A stretch of 27,916 nt of DNA from assembly GCA_033064195.1 (NCBI GenBank), contig JARBJD010000625.1, positions 1 to 27,916 on the forward strand, written 5' to 3'. Of the stretch, positions 10,394 to 17,457 are shown piece after piece (within the stretch, counting starts at the first letter, position 1; every line of letters begins with the position of its first letter). The position numbers and the translations under genes were made by a program. This stretch comes from Blattamonas nauphoetae (taxonomy: Eukaryota; Preaxostyla; Oxymonadida). The notes under the pieces are model-generated. The model was not told where the DNA came from. It ran no database searches and was given only the letters and a program-made list of their open reading frames with translations.

Positions 10394-10888
10394 GATGGGT
10401 GGAGGGAGGAAGGAGGTGAATTTGCGATGGGTGGAGGGCGGGAGGAGGTCAATTTGTGATGGGTGGAGGGAGGAAGGAGGTGAATTTGTGATGGGTGGAG
10501 GGAGGAAGGAGGTGAATTTGCGATGGGTGGAGGGAGGAAGGAGGTGAATTTGTGATGGGTGGAGGGAGGAAGGAGGTGAATTTGTGATGGGTGGAGGGAG
10601 GAAGGAGGTGAATTTGCGATGGGTGGAGGGAGGAAGGAGGTGAATTTGCGATGGGTAGAGGGAGGAAGGAGGTGAATTTGCGATGGGTGGAGGGAGGAAG
10701 GAGGTGAATTTGTGATGGGTGGAGGGAGGAAGGAGGTGAATTTGTGATGGGTGGAGGGAGGAAGGAGGTGAATTTGCGATGGGTGGAGGGAGGAAGGAGG
10801 TGAATTTGCGATGGGTAGAGGGAGGAAGGAGGTGAATTTGCGATGGGTGGAGGGAGGAAGGAGGTGAATTTGCGATGGGTGGAGGGAG
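10394..10888 (+). repeat. 32-bp minisatellite, 15 units plus a partial
   Basis: The unit begins GATGGGTGGAGGGAGGAAGG and ends with TTTG followed by C or T. It repeats at exact 32-bp steps from 10394 to 10874, followed by a 15-bp partial. The second unit is the most diverged, as expected at an array edge. Three units of 32 give a 96-bp coding period, so the minus strand stays open throughout, but that frame is a by-product and not a gene. The plus strand is almost entirely purine with several GGG runs per unit and could form G-quadruplexes. Confidence 0.97.
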
Positions 10889-10917
10889 TTCTCACTCGAA
10901 TAGAGTCAGAGAAGTTG

Positions 10918-10939
10918 ATGACCCAGACTTGTGGGTCAT
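10918..10939. repeat. Perfect stem-loop, 8-bp stem, 6-nt loop
   Basis: ATGACCCA at 10918-10925 pairs with TGGGTCAT at 10932-10939. It is the first of the series of stem-loops across the transposase locus. Confidence 0.9.
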
Positions 10940-11112
10940 TGAAGACAGATTTCTCAAATCTTCATACAACCCCCAAGAAATATTCAAGCAAAACTCGAAA
11001 ATTTTATCCCCATCATATCTTCTCGCAACCATGGAAGCTTATATTACAAAACCCAAATCAACCATCAGCACGCACGGGAAGGAGATTTACGACCTTCTCG
11101 TCAACAACATCG

Positions 11113-11154
11113 CGACTATCCAGCAGCACCTCTCATCAAAGCTCTGGATAGTCG
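11113..11154. repeat. Perfect stem-loop, 11-bp stem, 20-nt loop
   Basis: CGACTATCCAG at 11113-11123 pairs exactly with CTGGATAGTCG at 11144-11154. Confidence 0.9.
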
Positions 11155-11322
11155 TCATGAACTCATACCAATCAAGGAGATTGTCCTTGCTCATTACAAT
11201 AGTTTGGCTTTCTTTTCTCTCATTCTTTCTCTCTTTAGATAAATTCACTTCACTTATTTCGTCTTTAACTCATTTACATCGTGAAATGAGGTGCAAAGAC
11301 GACAAGGTGACAATTGATGCAG

Positions 11323-11357
11323 TGTGTCTCCCAAGTACTCTCACTTGGCGAGACACA
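11323..11357. repeat. Stem-loop, 14 bp with one bulge, 6-nt loop
   Basis: TGTGTCTCCCAAGT at 11323-11336 pairs with ACTTGG at 11343-11348 and GAGACACA at 11350-11357; C11349 is bulged. It directly abuts the branched structure that starts at 11358. Confidence 0.9.
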
Positions 11358-11459
11358 GGCTGTTGGTTTCGACGTCGAGGAGGGGCATATAACTATGCCC
11401 GCTCCCGATTCGACAGAATCGGTGGGAGACCTCGGAATCCCACTCGACGTCGACCAGCC
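11358..11459. repeat. Three-way-junction-like nested inverted repeats
   Basis: The outer stem is TCGACGTCGAG (11369-11379) with CTCGACGTCGA (11443-11453), extendable outward with bulges to 11358/11459. Inside lie two hairpins: GGGCATA/TATGCCC (11383-11400, 4-nt loop) and CTCCCGATTC paired with GAATCGGTGGGAG (11402-11428, 2-nt bulge). All stems were read directly from the sequence. Confidence 0.85.
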
Positions 11460-11678
11460 TCAAAACAGGTTACTTTTCCTTTTTCAATCATTCTCACAGA
11501 AAATAAACATCCTCGAAGACACTGAACTGATGAAAGCAATAGAAGATAAAACGTCACCAAGCTGCGAAAACCAGAAAAGAAAACCACAGAAGAGGGTTAA
11601 GAAACGTATGCTCACACTCTTTCACCCAATTCTCTTTACACTATTAGAAAAGCCAGCAGTTGACACACTGGACGACGA

Positions 11679-11706
11679 TGACCTGCTATTCCTCCTCAGC
11701 GGGTCA
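11679..11706. repeat. Stem-loop, 9 bp with one G-T pair
   Basis: TGACCTGCT at 11679-11687 pairs with AGCGGGTCA at 11698-11706; one pair is a wobble and the loop is 10 nt. Confidence 0.8.
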
Positions 11707-12051
11707 GATAGTCCATCAACTCCGGACAACTCCCTCGAAACCATAGCAACCGAAACACACCACATCGAAACAAGGCTCCTTGAAACAACGAAAAGGAGCT
11801 TCACCGTCAGCTAGTTGAGGAAGGAAAACCAAAATCTCTTACTCTACTTTCTGCAAACAAACAAAATTCCTGAAAAGCAACAAAGAACTGACCTCTGTTC
11901 CTTTGTGAACGAGGCAAATATTTACAAAAAAGAAGAAACATTAAAAGCACAAAACAAAAACTCACAGAAAAAGAACAAAATGAACTAAAACAATAGAAAA
12001 CACAAAAAATAGCCGAAACACAAAGAAATTATTACAATTCATCCATTTCAT

Positions 12052-12084
12052 CCATAGACGATGACACATTGGTCATCGTCATGG
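12052..12084. repeat. Stem-loop, 13 bp with one bulge, 6-nt loop
   Basis: CCAT(A)GACGATGAC at 12052-12065 pairs with GTCATCGTCATGG at 12072-12084. It overlaps the codons of the VIVMDFKEN block. Confidence 0.9.
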
Positions 12085-12097
12085 ACTTTAAAGAAAA

Positions 12098-12125
12098 TTG
12101 GTCATTACCTCTTTCCAATGACCAA
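12098..12125. repeat. Perfect stem-loop, 9-bp stem, 10-nt loop
   Basis: TTGGTCATT at 12098-12106 pairs with AATGACCAA at 12117-12125. It begins 13 nt after the previous hairpin ends. Confidence 0.9.
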
Positions 12126-12184
12126 GTCGGACACGATTTTTATCTAAAACTTCAGTTTCTCATCTCTGCATTACTTGTTTCACC

Positions 12185-12200
12185 TCACAGAATTCTGTGA
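12185..12200. repeat. 16-bp perfect palindrome
   Basis: TCACAGAATTCTGTGA is its own reverse complement. Confidence 0.95.
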
Positions 12201-12326
12201 TCAAAAACATATCACAACTTTATTTCCCCTGTTCTTCTCATGATCACCGTTTTGTTCAAGAATGTCTTGCCGATTTATTTTCTCTTGATTCATACACTTC
12301 CAAGAAACACATCACTGTATTTACTG

Positions 12327-12355
12327 ATACTGGTCCGCATTTTAGGAACCAGTAT
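12327..12355. repeat. Perfect stem-loop, 8-10 bp
   Basis: ATACTGGT at 12327-12334 pairs with ACCAGTAT at 12348-12355. Two further pairs (CC/GG) form across a one-base bulge. It overlaps the FTDTGPHFRN codons. Confidence 0.9.
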
Positions 12356-12561
12356 GTTCTCGGTTACTTTCTGTCTTCTCAAAATCCCTTTGTTTTCAGG
12401 GAAGAAAATTCAGTACTGTTTCTTTTCAGAGCAGCATGGGAAAATTGCTGCGACCTGAATTCGAGTCCTTTCAAATTTTGTTTCACATCACCTCACTGAA
12501 CCAATCCGCTCCTCGGATGACCTTATTGATTTTTTCACTTCACATCTCACTCAATTGAATG

Positions 12562-12587
12562 GGAATGACGGAAATTCCGTTCATTCC
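12562..12587. repeat. Inverted repeat, 12 bp with one bulge
   Basis: GGAATGACGGAA at 12562-12573 matches the reverse complement of TTCCGTTCATTCC at 12575-12587, apart from one extra T. The tight centre means the inner pairs would open in RNA or single-stranded DNA. Confidence 0.85.
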
Positions 12588-12894
12588 TTCCACCGGTGTG
12601 TCTCTTTTGATAGTTCATCTTTTATTCACTTTAGACATACTGTCTTCCCAGACAGTCACTCATATTTTCGGGTCATAATCACCGGTCTGAAGGAATACCT
12701 TGGATTTTTCCGATCAGATACCTCCTTGACTGGGGCCCCTGTTTGTGTGAACGCGTCTTCATTTGACTCTTATTGCGTTTTCAGAGAAGAGGGAGAGGAC
12801 AAAAGGGAGAGGAAGGTGTTTGAGAAGGAGGAAGTTGAGAGACGGGATGAGAATGAGGTGAGTCTGGCCTCAGTCTCTTACATCTTTCGTTATT

Positions 12895-13060
12895 CATATC
12901 TTCAAATGTTTCTTCTTCAACTCCTAATTCTCATACTCTTCATTCTTCTCCTTCACTTATTCATTCTTCCCTTCTTCACTTATTCATTCTTCTCCTTCTT
13001 CACTTTTCATTCTTCTCATTCTCTTATTCATCCAATCCCTCCAACTTCCAATTCTATATT
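12895..13060 (+). repeat. Polypyrimidine low-complexity tract with imperfect ~24-bp repeats
   Basis: The plus strand is almost all C and T, with repeating phrases of the type CTTCACTTATTCATTCTTC. It is open in one frame, but the composition argues against a protein. Confidence 0.75.
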
Positions 13061-13137
13061 CACCTCCAAGCTCTCCTATTCTTTTGATTCTAATTCATTT
13101 TTCACCTCGCCATTTTATTACATTTAAACCCCTACCA

Positions 13138-13257
13138 CCTCGCTCATTCCATACCTGGCTTATCCTGCCAGGCCTTTGGCCGAACAGGGCTAGCCTAGTA
13201 CCATTTACGGCCTTGTGTCCGGTACTAGGTTCACAGCAGGACTTGGAATGAGTGAGG
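13138..13257. ncRNA. Multi-branched inverted-repeat structure, possible structured RNA or element end
   Basis: A 14-bp closing stem pairs 13138-13151 with 13244-13257 (one G-T pair). Inside are a 6-bp hairpin with a 7-nt loop (CCTGGC/GCCAGG, 13154-13172) and a perfect 9-bp stem (CCTAGTACC/GGTACTAGG, 13194-13202 and 13221-13229, 18-nt loop). A further short stem is possible in 13172-13190. There is no convincing ORF, and it does not match a tRNA (too long, no proper B box). It could be a structured RNA, a transposon terminus recognised as DNA, or a transcription stop. Confidence 0.5.
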
Positions 13258-13375
13258 ACAACACTGAAAGACATATTTTCATTATTGATTTCTGTATTAG
13301 AACAATTCCGTTTATATTTCACAAATTTCTTCTCTTTCATCAACAATCATTCTCATTTTTGTCTTCCTCTTGTAG

Positions 13376-13491
13376 GTTGTCTGTCATTCACTCAATCTCC
13401 ACTAGACTTTGATCATAGCATCAAGTTCACTTCAGTTGTGGTAAGAAAACGATATGTCTCAATCCTTCTTCGTGACTTCTTTATCTTCCAG
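13376..13491 (+). other. Candidate exon and intron downstream of the transposase
   Basis: A pyrimidine tract ending in TGTAG (to 13375) resembles a 3' splice site. The 65-nt exon candidate 13376-13440 contains the open phrase PLDFDHSIKFTSVV. It is followed by GTAAG at 13441 and TTCCAG ending at 13491, a 51-nt intron candidate. Nothing further anchors it, so this is weak. Confidence 0.25.
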
Positions 13492-13548
13492 GTCCACTAG
13501 CGATGGTGTACATTCCTCCCAGCCACCAACCTAGCACTCATCTCCACT

Positions 13549-13652
13549 CCCCCACCACTCAGCCAACCTCTCATCTCCACTCCCCACCACTCAGCCAACC
13601 TCATCTCCACTCCCCACCACTCAGCCAACCTCATCTCCGCTCCCCACCACTC
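13549..13652 (+). repeat. Short 30-bp tandem array
   Basis: Units start TCAGCCAACCTCATCTCC at 13591 and 13621, with a diverged unit before them that carries a short insertion. Same period as the large array that follows, but a different sequence. Confidence 0.85.
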
Positions 13653-13762
13653 AGTAGTACACCACCATCAATATTCCCACTCAAGCAACCACCGCTATCT
13701 CAGTCCTTTCGTACCGATGAACTCAGCTGTCCTTTATCGCTCAAGCTCCACCACACCCTCAC

Positions 13763-15151
13763 CATCGCCCTCAATCGCCAGCAAACACTCTCGCTCACCC
13801 TCCATCGCCACCAAACACTCTCGCTCACCCTCCATCGCCACCAAACACTCTCGCTCACCCTCCATCGCCACCAAACACTCTCGCTCACCCTCCATCGCCA
13901 CCAAACACTCTCGCTCACCCTCCATCGCCACCAAACACTCTCGCTCACCCTCCATCGCCACCAAACACTCTCGCTCACCCTCCATCGCCACCAAACACTC
14001 TCGCTCACCCTCCATCGCCACCAAACACTCTCGCCCTCCATCGCCACCAAACACTCTCGCTCACCCTCCATCGCCACCAAACACTCTCGCTCACCCTCCA
14101 TCGCCACCAAACACTCGCTCACCCTCCATCGCCACCAAACACTCCGCTTCGCCCCCATCGCCACTACACACTCCGCTTCGCCCCCATCGCCACCAAACAC
14201 TCCGCTTCGCTCCCATCGCCACTAAACACTCCGCTTGCCCTCATCGCCACTACACACTCCGCTTCGCTCCCCATCGCCACCAAACACTCCGCTTCGCTCC
14301 CATCGCCACCAAACACTCCGCTTCGCCCCCATCGCCACCAAACATTCCGCTTCGCTCCCCATCGCCACCAAACACTCTCACCTTCGCCCTCCATCGCCAC
14401 CAAACACTTTCGCTCACCCTCCATCGCCACCAAACACTCTGCTTCGCTCCCATCGCCACCAAACACTCCGCTTCGCCCCCATCGCCACCACACACTCCGC
14501 TTCGCCCCCATCGCCACTACACACTCCGCTTCGCCCCCATCGCCACTACACACTCCGCTTCTGCCCCCATCGCCACCAAACACTCCGCTTCGCTCCCCAT
14601 CGCCACCAAACATTCCGCTTCTCTCCCCATCGCCACCAAACATTCCGCTTCGCCCCCATCGCCACCAAACACTCGCTCTCCCCCCATCGCCACCAAACAC
14701 TCTCGCTCACCCTCCATCGCCACCACACACTCCGCTTCGCTCCCCATCGCCACCAAACACTCCGCTTCGCTCCCCATCGCCACCAAACACTCCGCTTCGC
14801 TCCCCATCGCCACCAAACATTCCGCTTCGCCCCCCATCGCCACCACACACTCCGCTTCGCTCCCCATCGCCACCAAACATTCCGCTTCGCTCCCCATCGC
14901 CACCAAACACTCCGCTTCGCTCCCCATCGCCACCAAACACTCCGCTTCGCTCCCCATCGCCACCACACACCCCGCTTCTCTCCCCATCGCCACCAAACAT
15001 TCCGCTTCGCCCCCCATCGCCACCAAACATTCCGGTTCGCTGCTCATCGCCACCAAACACTCCGCTTCGCTCCCCATCGCCACCAAACATTCCGCTTCGC
15101 TCCCCATCGCCACCAAACATTCCGCTTCGCTCCCCATCGCCACCACACACT
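13763..15151 (+). repeat. 30-bp minisatellite, about 46 units in three subtypes
   Basis: The core CATCGCCACCAAACACTC recurs every 30 bp, with a few 29-bp or shortened units. Subtype 1 (about 13800-14140) has CTCGCTCACCCTC between cores, subtype 2 (about 14140-14570) has CGCTTCGCCCC, and subtype 3 (about 14570-15151) has CGCTTCGCTCCC with CATTC or CACTC endings. Subtypes are grouped in blocks, as expected from local duplication. The period is a multiple of three, so open frames exist on both strands, including a 553-codon plus frame (13717-15378) of SIATKHS-type decapeptides. I regard these as by-products; the unique sequence at its end does not look like a protein. Confidence 0.97.
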
Positions 15152-15481
15152 CCACTCACCTCTACTTGCCTCCCTCGTCCTCCACTCACCTCCTTCCGAT
15201 AGACTCCCTTTTTCCTTCTGCGACATCCAAACTCACCTCCTCGAGCTTCCGCTCTCCCTCCACTTTTTCTCTCATCAGCACTTTCCATCTTAATTGTGTC
15301 TTCTATGAATCTTGTTGTTTTCAACTCACAATTAACACTTTCTTGAGAAAACAAACTAAAGAAAAATCACTTGTTTGAGATAAAACACCACCAAAAGTGA
15401 ATAAAACTGAAATCATTCATCCAAGCTTCAAAATCGTGCGAAGAGAGGGAAAACAGAAGAGAGAGAGAATGAGAGAAGAGG
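15152..15481. other. Spacer, nothing recognised
   Basis: Transition from C-rich array edge to AT-rich sequence, with a purine-rich tract around 15436-15480. No supported gene. Confidence 0.5.
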
Positions 15482-15887
15482 TTATATGGTGGTGAAGGAG
15501 ACGTTCACCCGGAACACCACATCCAGTGTAGTGAGGAAGATGGTAGACGGTACATAGTCCACCAAATGACGATCAACCCATATTATTTTGTAATACACCT
15601 CCAATTTGTCTACTGGTATGAATAGATCGAAAAAAACACATGTAATCAGTTCATGGAGGTGAGAAAGAGCTATTTGAGATTTAACAGCAAATTTGAAAAA
15701 GAATGCGGAGAGGAGGTTTTGAAGGGGTGATCTCGAACTTTTCGATGATGTCAAAAATATTGACCCAAATCGTCAATGCATACTTGTCAGCGGGCATCGA
15801 CCTGTTCAATATTGGAGCTCTCCTACTCCCAAGAGTCAACGACCTAAGATTCGACAAAATTATTGAACAAGCAGAAAGAGAAAACAA
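15482..15887 (-). pseudogene. Small hypothetical coding fragment, one frame change
   Basis: On the minus strand, ALTIWVNIFDIIEKFEITPS (about 15770-15800) leads, after a frame change near 15690, into ALSHLHELITCVFFDLFIPV and YYKIIWVDRHLVDYVPSTIF down to 15482. The two blocks fit together in order and character. The plus strand also offers 15703-15915 (SMMSKILTQIVNAYLSAGID, IIEQAERENKQAQQYLRC), a plausible helical tail. I cannot decide between them, and neither was recognised. Confidence 0.3.
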
Positions 15888-15904
15888 ACAAGCACAACAG
15901 TATT

Positions 15905-16060
15905 TACGATGTTAAGTTGTCCTGTCCTCCTCGCTTTTTGTCCTCCCTCCCTTGTTTCTTGTCCGATTCTGAAATTGAGCGAAAATTGCGATTTTTTGAC
16001 AATAACCGTGATAAAAGTGAATTTTAGGACTGATTTTGGCACCTCATAGCGATAAAAGTG
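15905..16060 (+). repeat. Dispersed repeat R1, end segment, copy c
   Basis: From GATGTTAAGTTGTCCTGTCC onward this stretch aligns with 22317-22470 over about 150 bp, with many substitutions (shared GTCCGATTCTGAAATTGA and TGATAAAAGTG). It seems to be an isolated end piece of the repeat family. Confidence 0.75.
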
Positions 16061-16327
16061 ACAATGAAGGAGTTGGAGAGCAAAACATCTATTATGGGTC
16101 TGATCTATTCCATGCCTCAATTCGCATTTTTTGTTGTTCATACAAGAGATGAAAGTGATATCTTTTCAAAGTTGTTCCAAAAGAGAGGTTGATGAAATGT
16201 GAGTCTTTTGATAAGTTGATTGAAAGTGCTAGTGGGAGATCTCATCATTTTTGCTCTCTCTATCCTTCTTTATCATAACTCTCTTCATCTTATCTCTTCT
16301 CATTCCTCCTTGAATGTCTTCTGTTTC
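16061..16327. other. AT-rich spacer, nothing recognised
   Basis: Between the repeat piece and the next coding fragment I see no supported feature. Confidence 0.4.
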
Positions 16328-16844
16328 TTATCCATCGTGTGTGGAGAGAAATGATCTCATAACCGTCTCCTGTTCATCATGCTTGTCGATTCTGAGCTGA
16401 TCGCTTGTTCCAACTCCGCCTCTTTCCGCGTGTCGTCGTTGGTGATATGCCCCGTGGTTTACAAACGTGTCAGCAGTGGTGATCGAGCGAGTGTGCCTGT
16501 CGATGTGAATGCGATCGATGAGAGATAACCAAGCGATGCTGGCCAGCGAGAACATTGTGCTCGCTGGGTTGAGTGATGGTAGAGGCATTGTTGGCTGCTT
16601 CTTCCTTGTGAACGACTGACCAGCCACGAAGTCTCGTTTGAGATCATTGTCTTCGTCATCAGAGTTGATGTTGATTGTGTGGTCCTTCCCTTTCTTGCCT
16701 CGTCGTTTCGGCATTCCTTTTGGAGGCGCTTGGGACACCATTTCGCTTTTCTTGTTGGCGAGATGCATGTTCGGCTGCTTCGTCTCTCCGTCGGTCTCGT
16801 CTCCACCATTCTCGATCCGATGTTGATGCACTTGGTTAACAATC
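16328..16844 (-). pseudogene. Hypothetical charged protein fragment, cut by the MITE
   Basis: A continuous minus-strand frame runs from the MITE edge (16844) to a stop at 16328: a basic and acidic linker (PKRRGKKGKDHTININSDDE) then a more ordered part (FSLASIAWLSLIDRIHIDRH, ITTADTFVNHGAYHQ). The only upstream ATG in frame lies inside the MITE, so the natural start is missing. A bipartite basic cluster could be a nuclear signal. No family recognised. The sequence beyond the MITE (17296-17578) on this strand is open, but it is antisense to the beta-helix gene and is probably a shadow. Confidence 0.35.
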
Positions 16845-17295
16845 TGTGTAAATCTCAATGAAATGATGCAAATAATATATGAGCGTGGAAAAAAATCAAA
16901 TTTTACTGAATTCAGATTTAGTTGTTGAGTACACATAAGAAAGGTGAATTTATAGATTTCAAGCCTGATCGCGCATGAAATGGCCTTTCTAAGATCAGCA
17001 CATTTTTGCACACTTTTTATTGCAAAACAAGTTCAAAGACAGGGAAAGGATGGAAAACAACAAAAAAAGAGGTCTCTATGTGAAACAATGGACAAAATAC
17101 ATCCATTAAAGAGAAAAATTGAAAAAACGTGAGATTTCAGAGTTGATCGTGACAACTTCTATGTTTTTATGAAATTGAAAAAAGTTCAGAAATGATGTAT
17201 TTAGGGATGATAAACGAAGAAAGATAATTTTTTAGGAGAATTACTGCGTCAGTACGATTTTGTGACGCGAGGATTATTTCATTGAGAACTACACA
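16845..17295. mobile_element. MITE family 1, copy A (451 bp)
   Basis: The element starts TGTGTA and ends TACACA. The first 25 bases match the reverse complement of the last 25 at 21 positions (shared TCTCAATGAAAT). A second copy lies at 27199-27642 in the same orientation. It is flanked by TC on both sides, a possible 2-bp target duplication. There is no coding capacity; the superfamily is undetermined. Confidence 0.9.
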
Positions 17296-17457
17296 TCTCG
17301 AGTTCTCTGCGCTCGTTATGGAATGTGTGCATATCTCCCATCGCCGCTGCTTGTGAAGGTACAACTCGTTTGGGTTTTGTTGTCTTCGAGTGAGCATCGG
17401 TGACGACTTCAGTTTTTTTCTCTCGCTCGTTCTTCAGAAAGGCTGAGCTTGAATAGA

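Larger units (their letters stand above)
11314..11877 (+). pseudogene. Probable N-terminal part of the transposase
   Basis: A 166-codon open frame (11314-11814) continues in frame after a TAG as a Lys/Gln-rich stretch (LRKENQNLLLYFLQTNKI). It holds an acidic segment (TLDDDDLLFLLSGSDSPS), a basic cluster (NQKRKPQKRVKKRM, possibly DNA-binding or nuclear-localising) and a Glu/Thr-rich helix (LETIATETHHIETRLLETTK). Upstream, 10930-11300 has another open frame (YLLATMEAYITKPKSTISTH) that may belong to the same protein. The assignment to the transposase rests on strand, order and adjacency, not on a recognised domain. The 5' part of this ORF is also folded into the inverted repeats at 11323-11459. 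Confidence 0.35.
12057..12790 (+). pseudogene. DDE transposase-like catalytic region, broken
   Basis: Three blocks resemble an RNase-H-fold transposase. At 12057-12197, DDDTLVIVMDFKENW with VGHDFYLKLQFLISALLV would place the first catalytic Asp in VMDFKEN. At 12197-12430, KKHITVFTDTGPHFRNQYV would place the second Asp in TDTGPHF. At about 12420-12450, CFFSEQHGKI matches the HGK block that follows in this type. Downstream, 12490-12790 is open (TEPIRSSDDLIDFFTSHL, YFRVIITGLKEYLGFF) and ends in a charged tail. The blocks lie in two frames and a stop separates the first two, so the copy is not functional as read. I did not identify the third acidic residue with certainty. The family name is unknown to me. 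Confidence 0.5.
10889..13260 (+). mobile_element. Remnant DDE-type DNA transposon, hairpin-rich
   Basis: This stretch carries a transposase-like coding region (about 11000-12800) framed by a hairpin at 10918-10939 and a branched inverted-repeat structure at 13138-13257. The coding parts share the order Lys-rich N-terminal region, VIVMDFKENW block, FTDTGPHFRN block, EQHGK block. I recall this order from unclassified DDE transposases of fungi and oomycetes. No terminal inverted repeats joining the two ends and no target-site duplication were found, so the outer limits are inferred from the structure and the minisatellites on both sides. Confidence 0.5.

Noticed and set aside
10394-10888. CRISPR array
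   Set aside because: The units are contiguous with no unique spacers, and the genome is eukaryotic.
10449-10895. 148-codon minus-strand ORF through the 32-bp array
   Set aside because: It is explained by the repeat (three units give 96 bp) and has no unique coding sequence.
13138-13257. tRNA gene
   Set aside because: Too long, with no A/B box pair and no acceptor-like 7-bp stem; only the 7-nt loop hairpin is reminiscent.
13717-15378. 553-codon plus-strand ORF through the 30-bp array
   Set aside because: The frame is open only because the 30-bp unit lacks stops; the other strand is equally open and the unique tail does not look like a protein.
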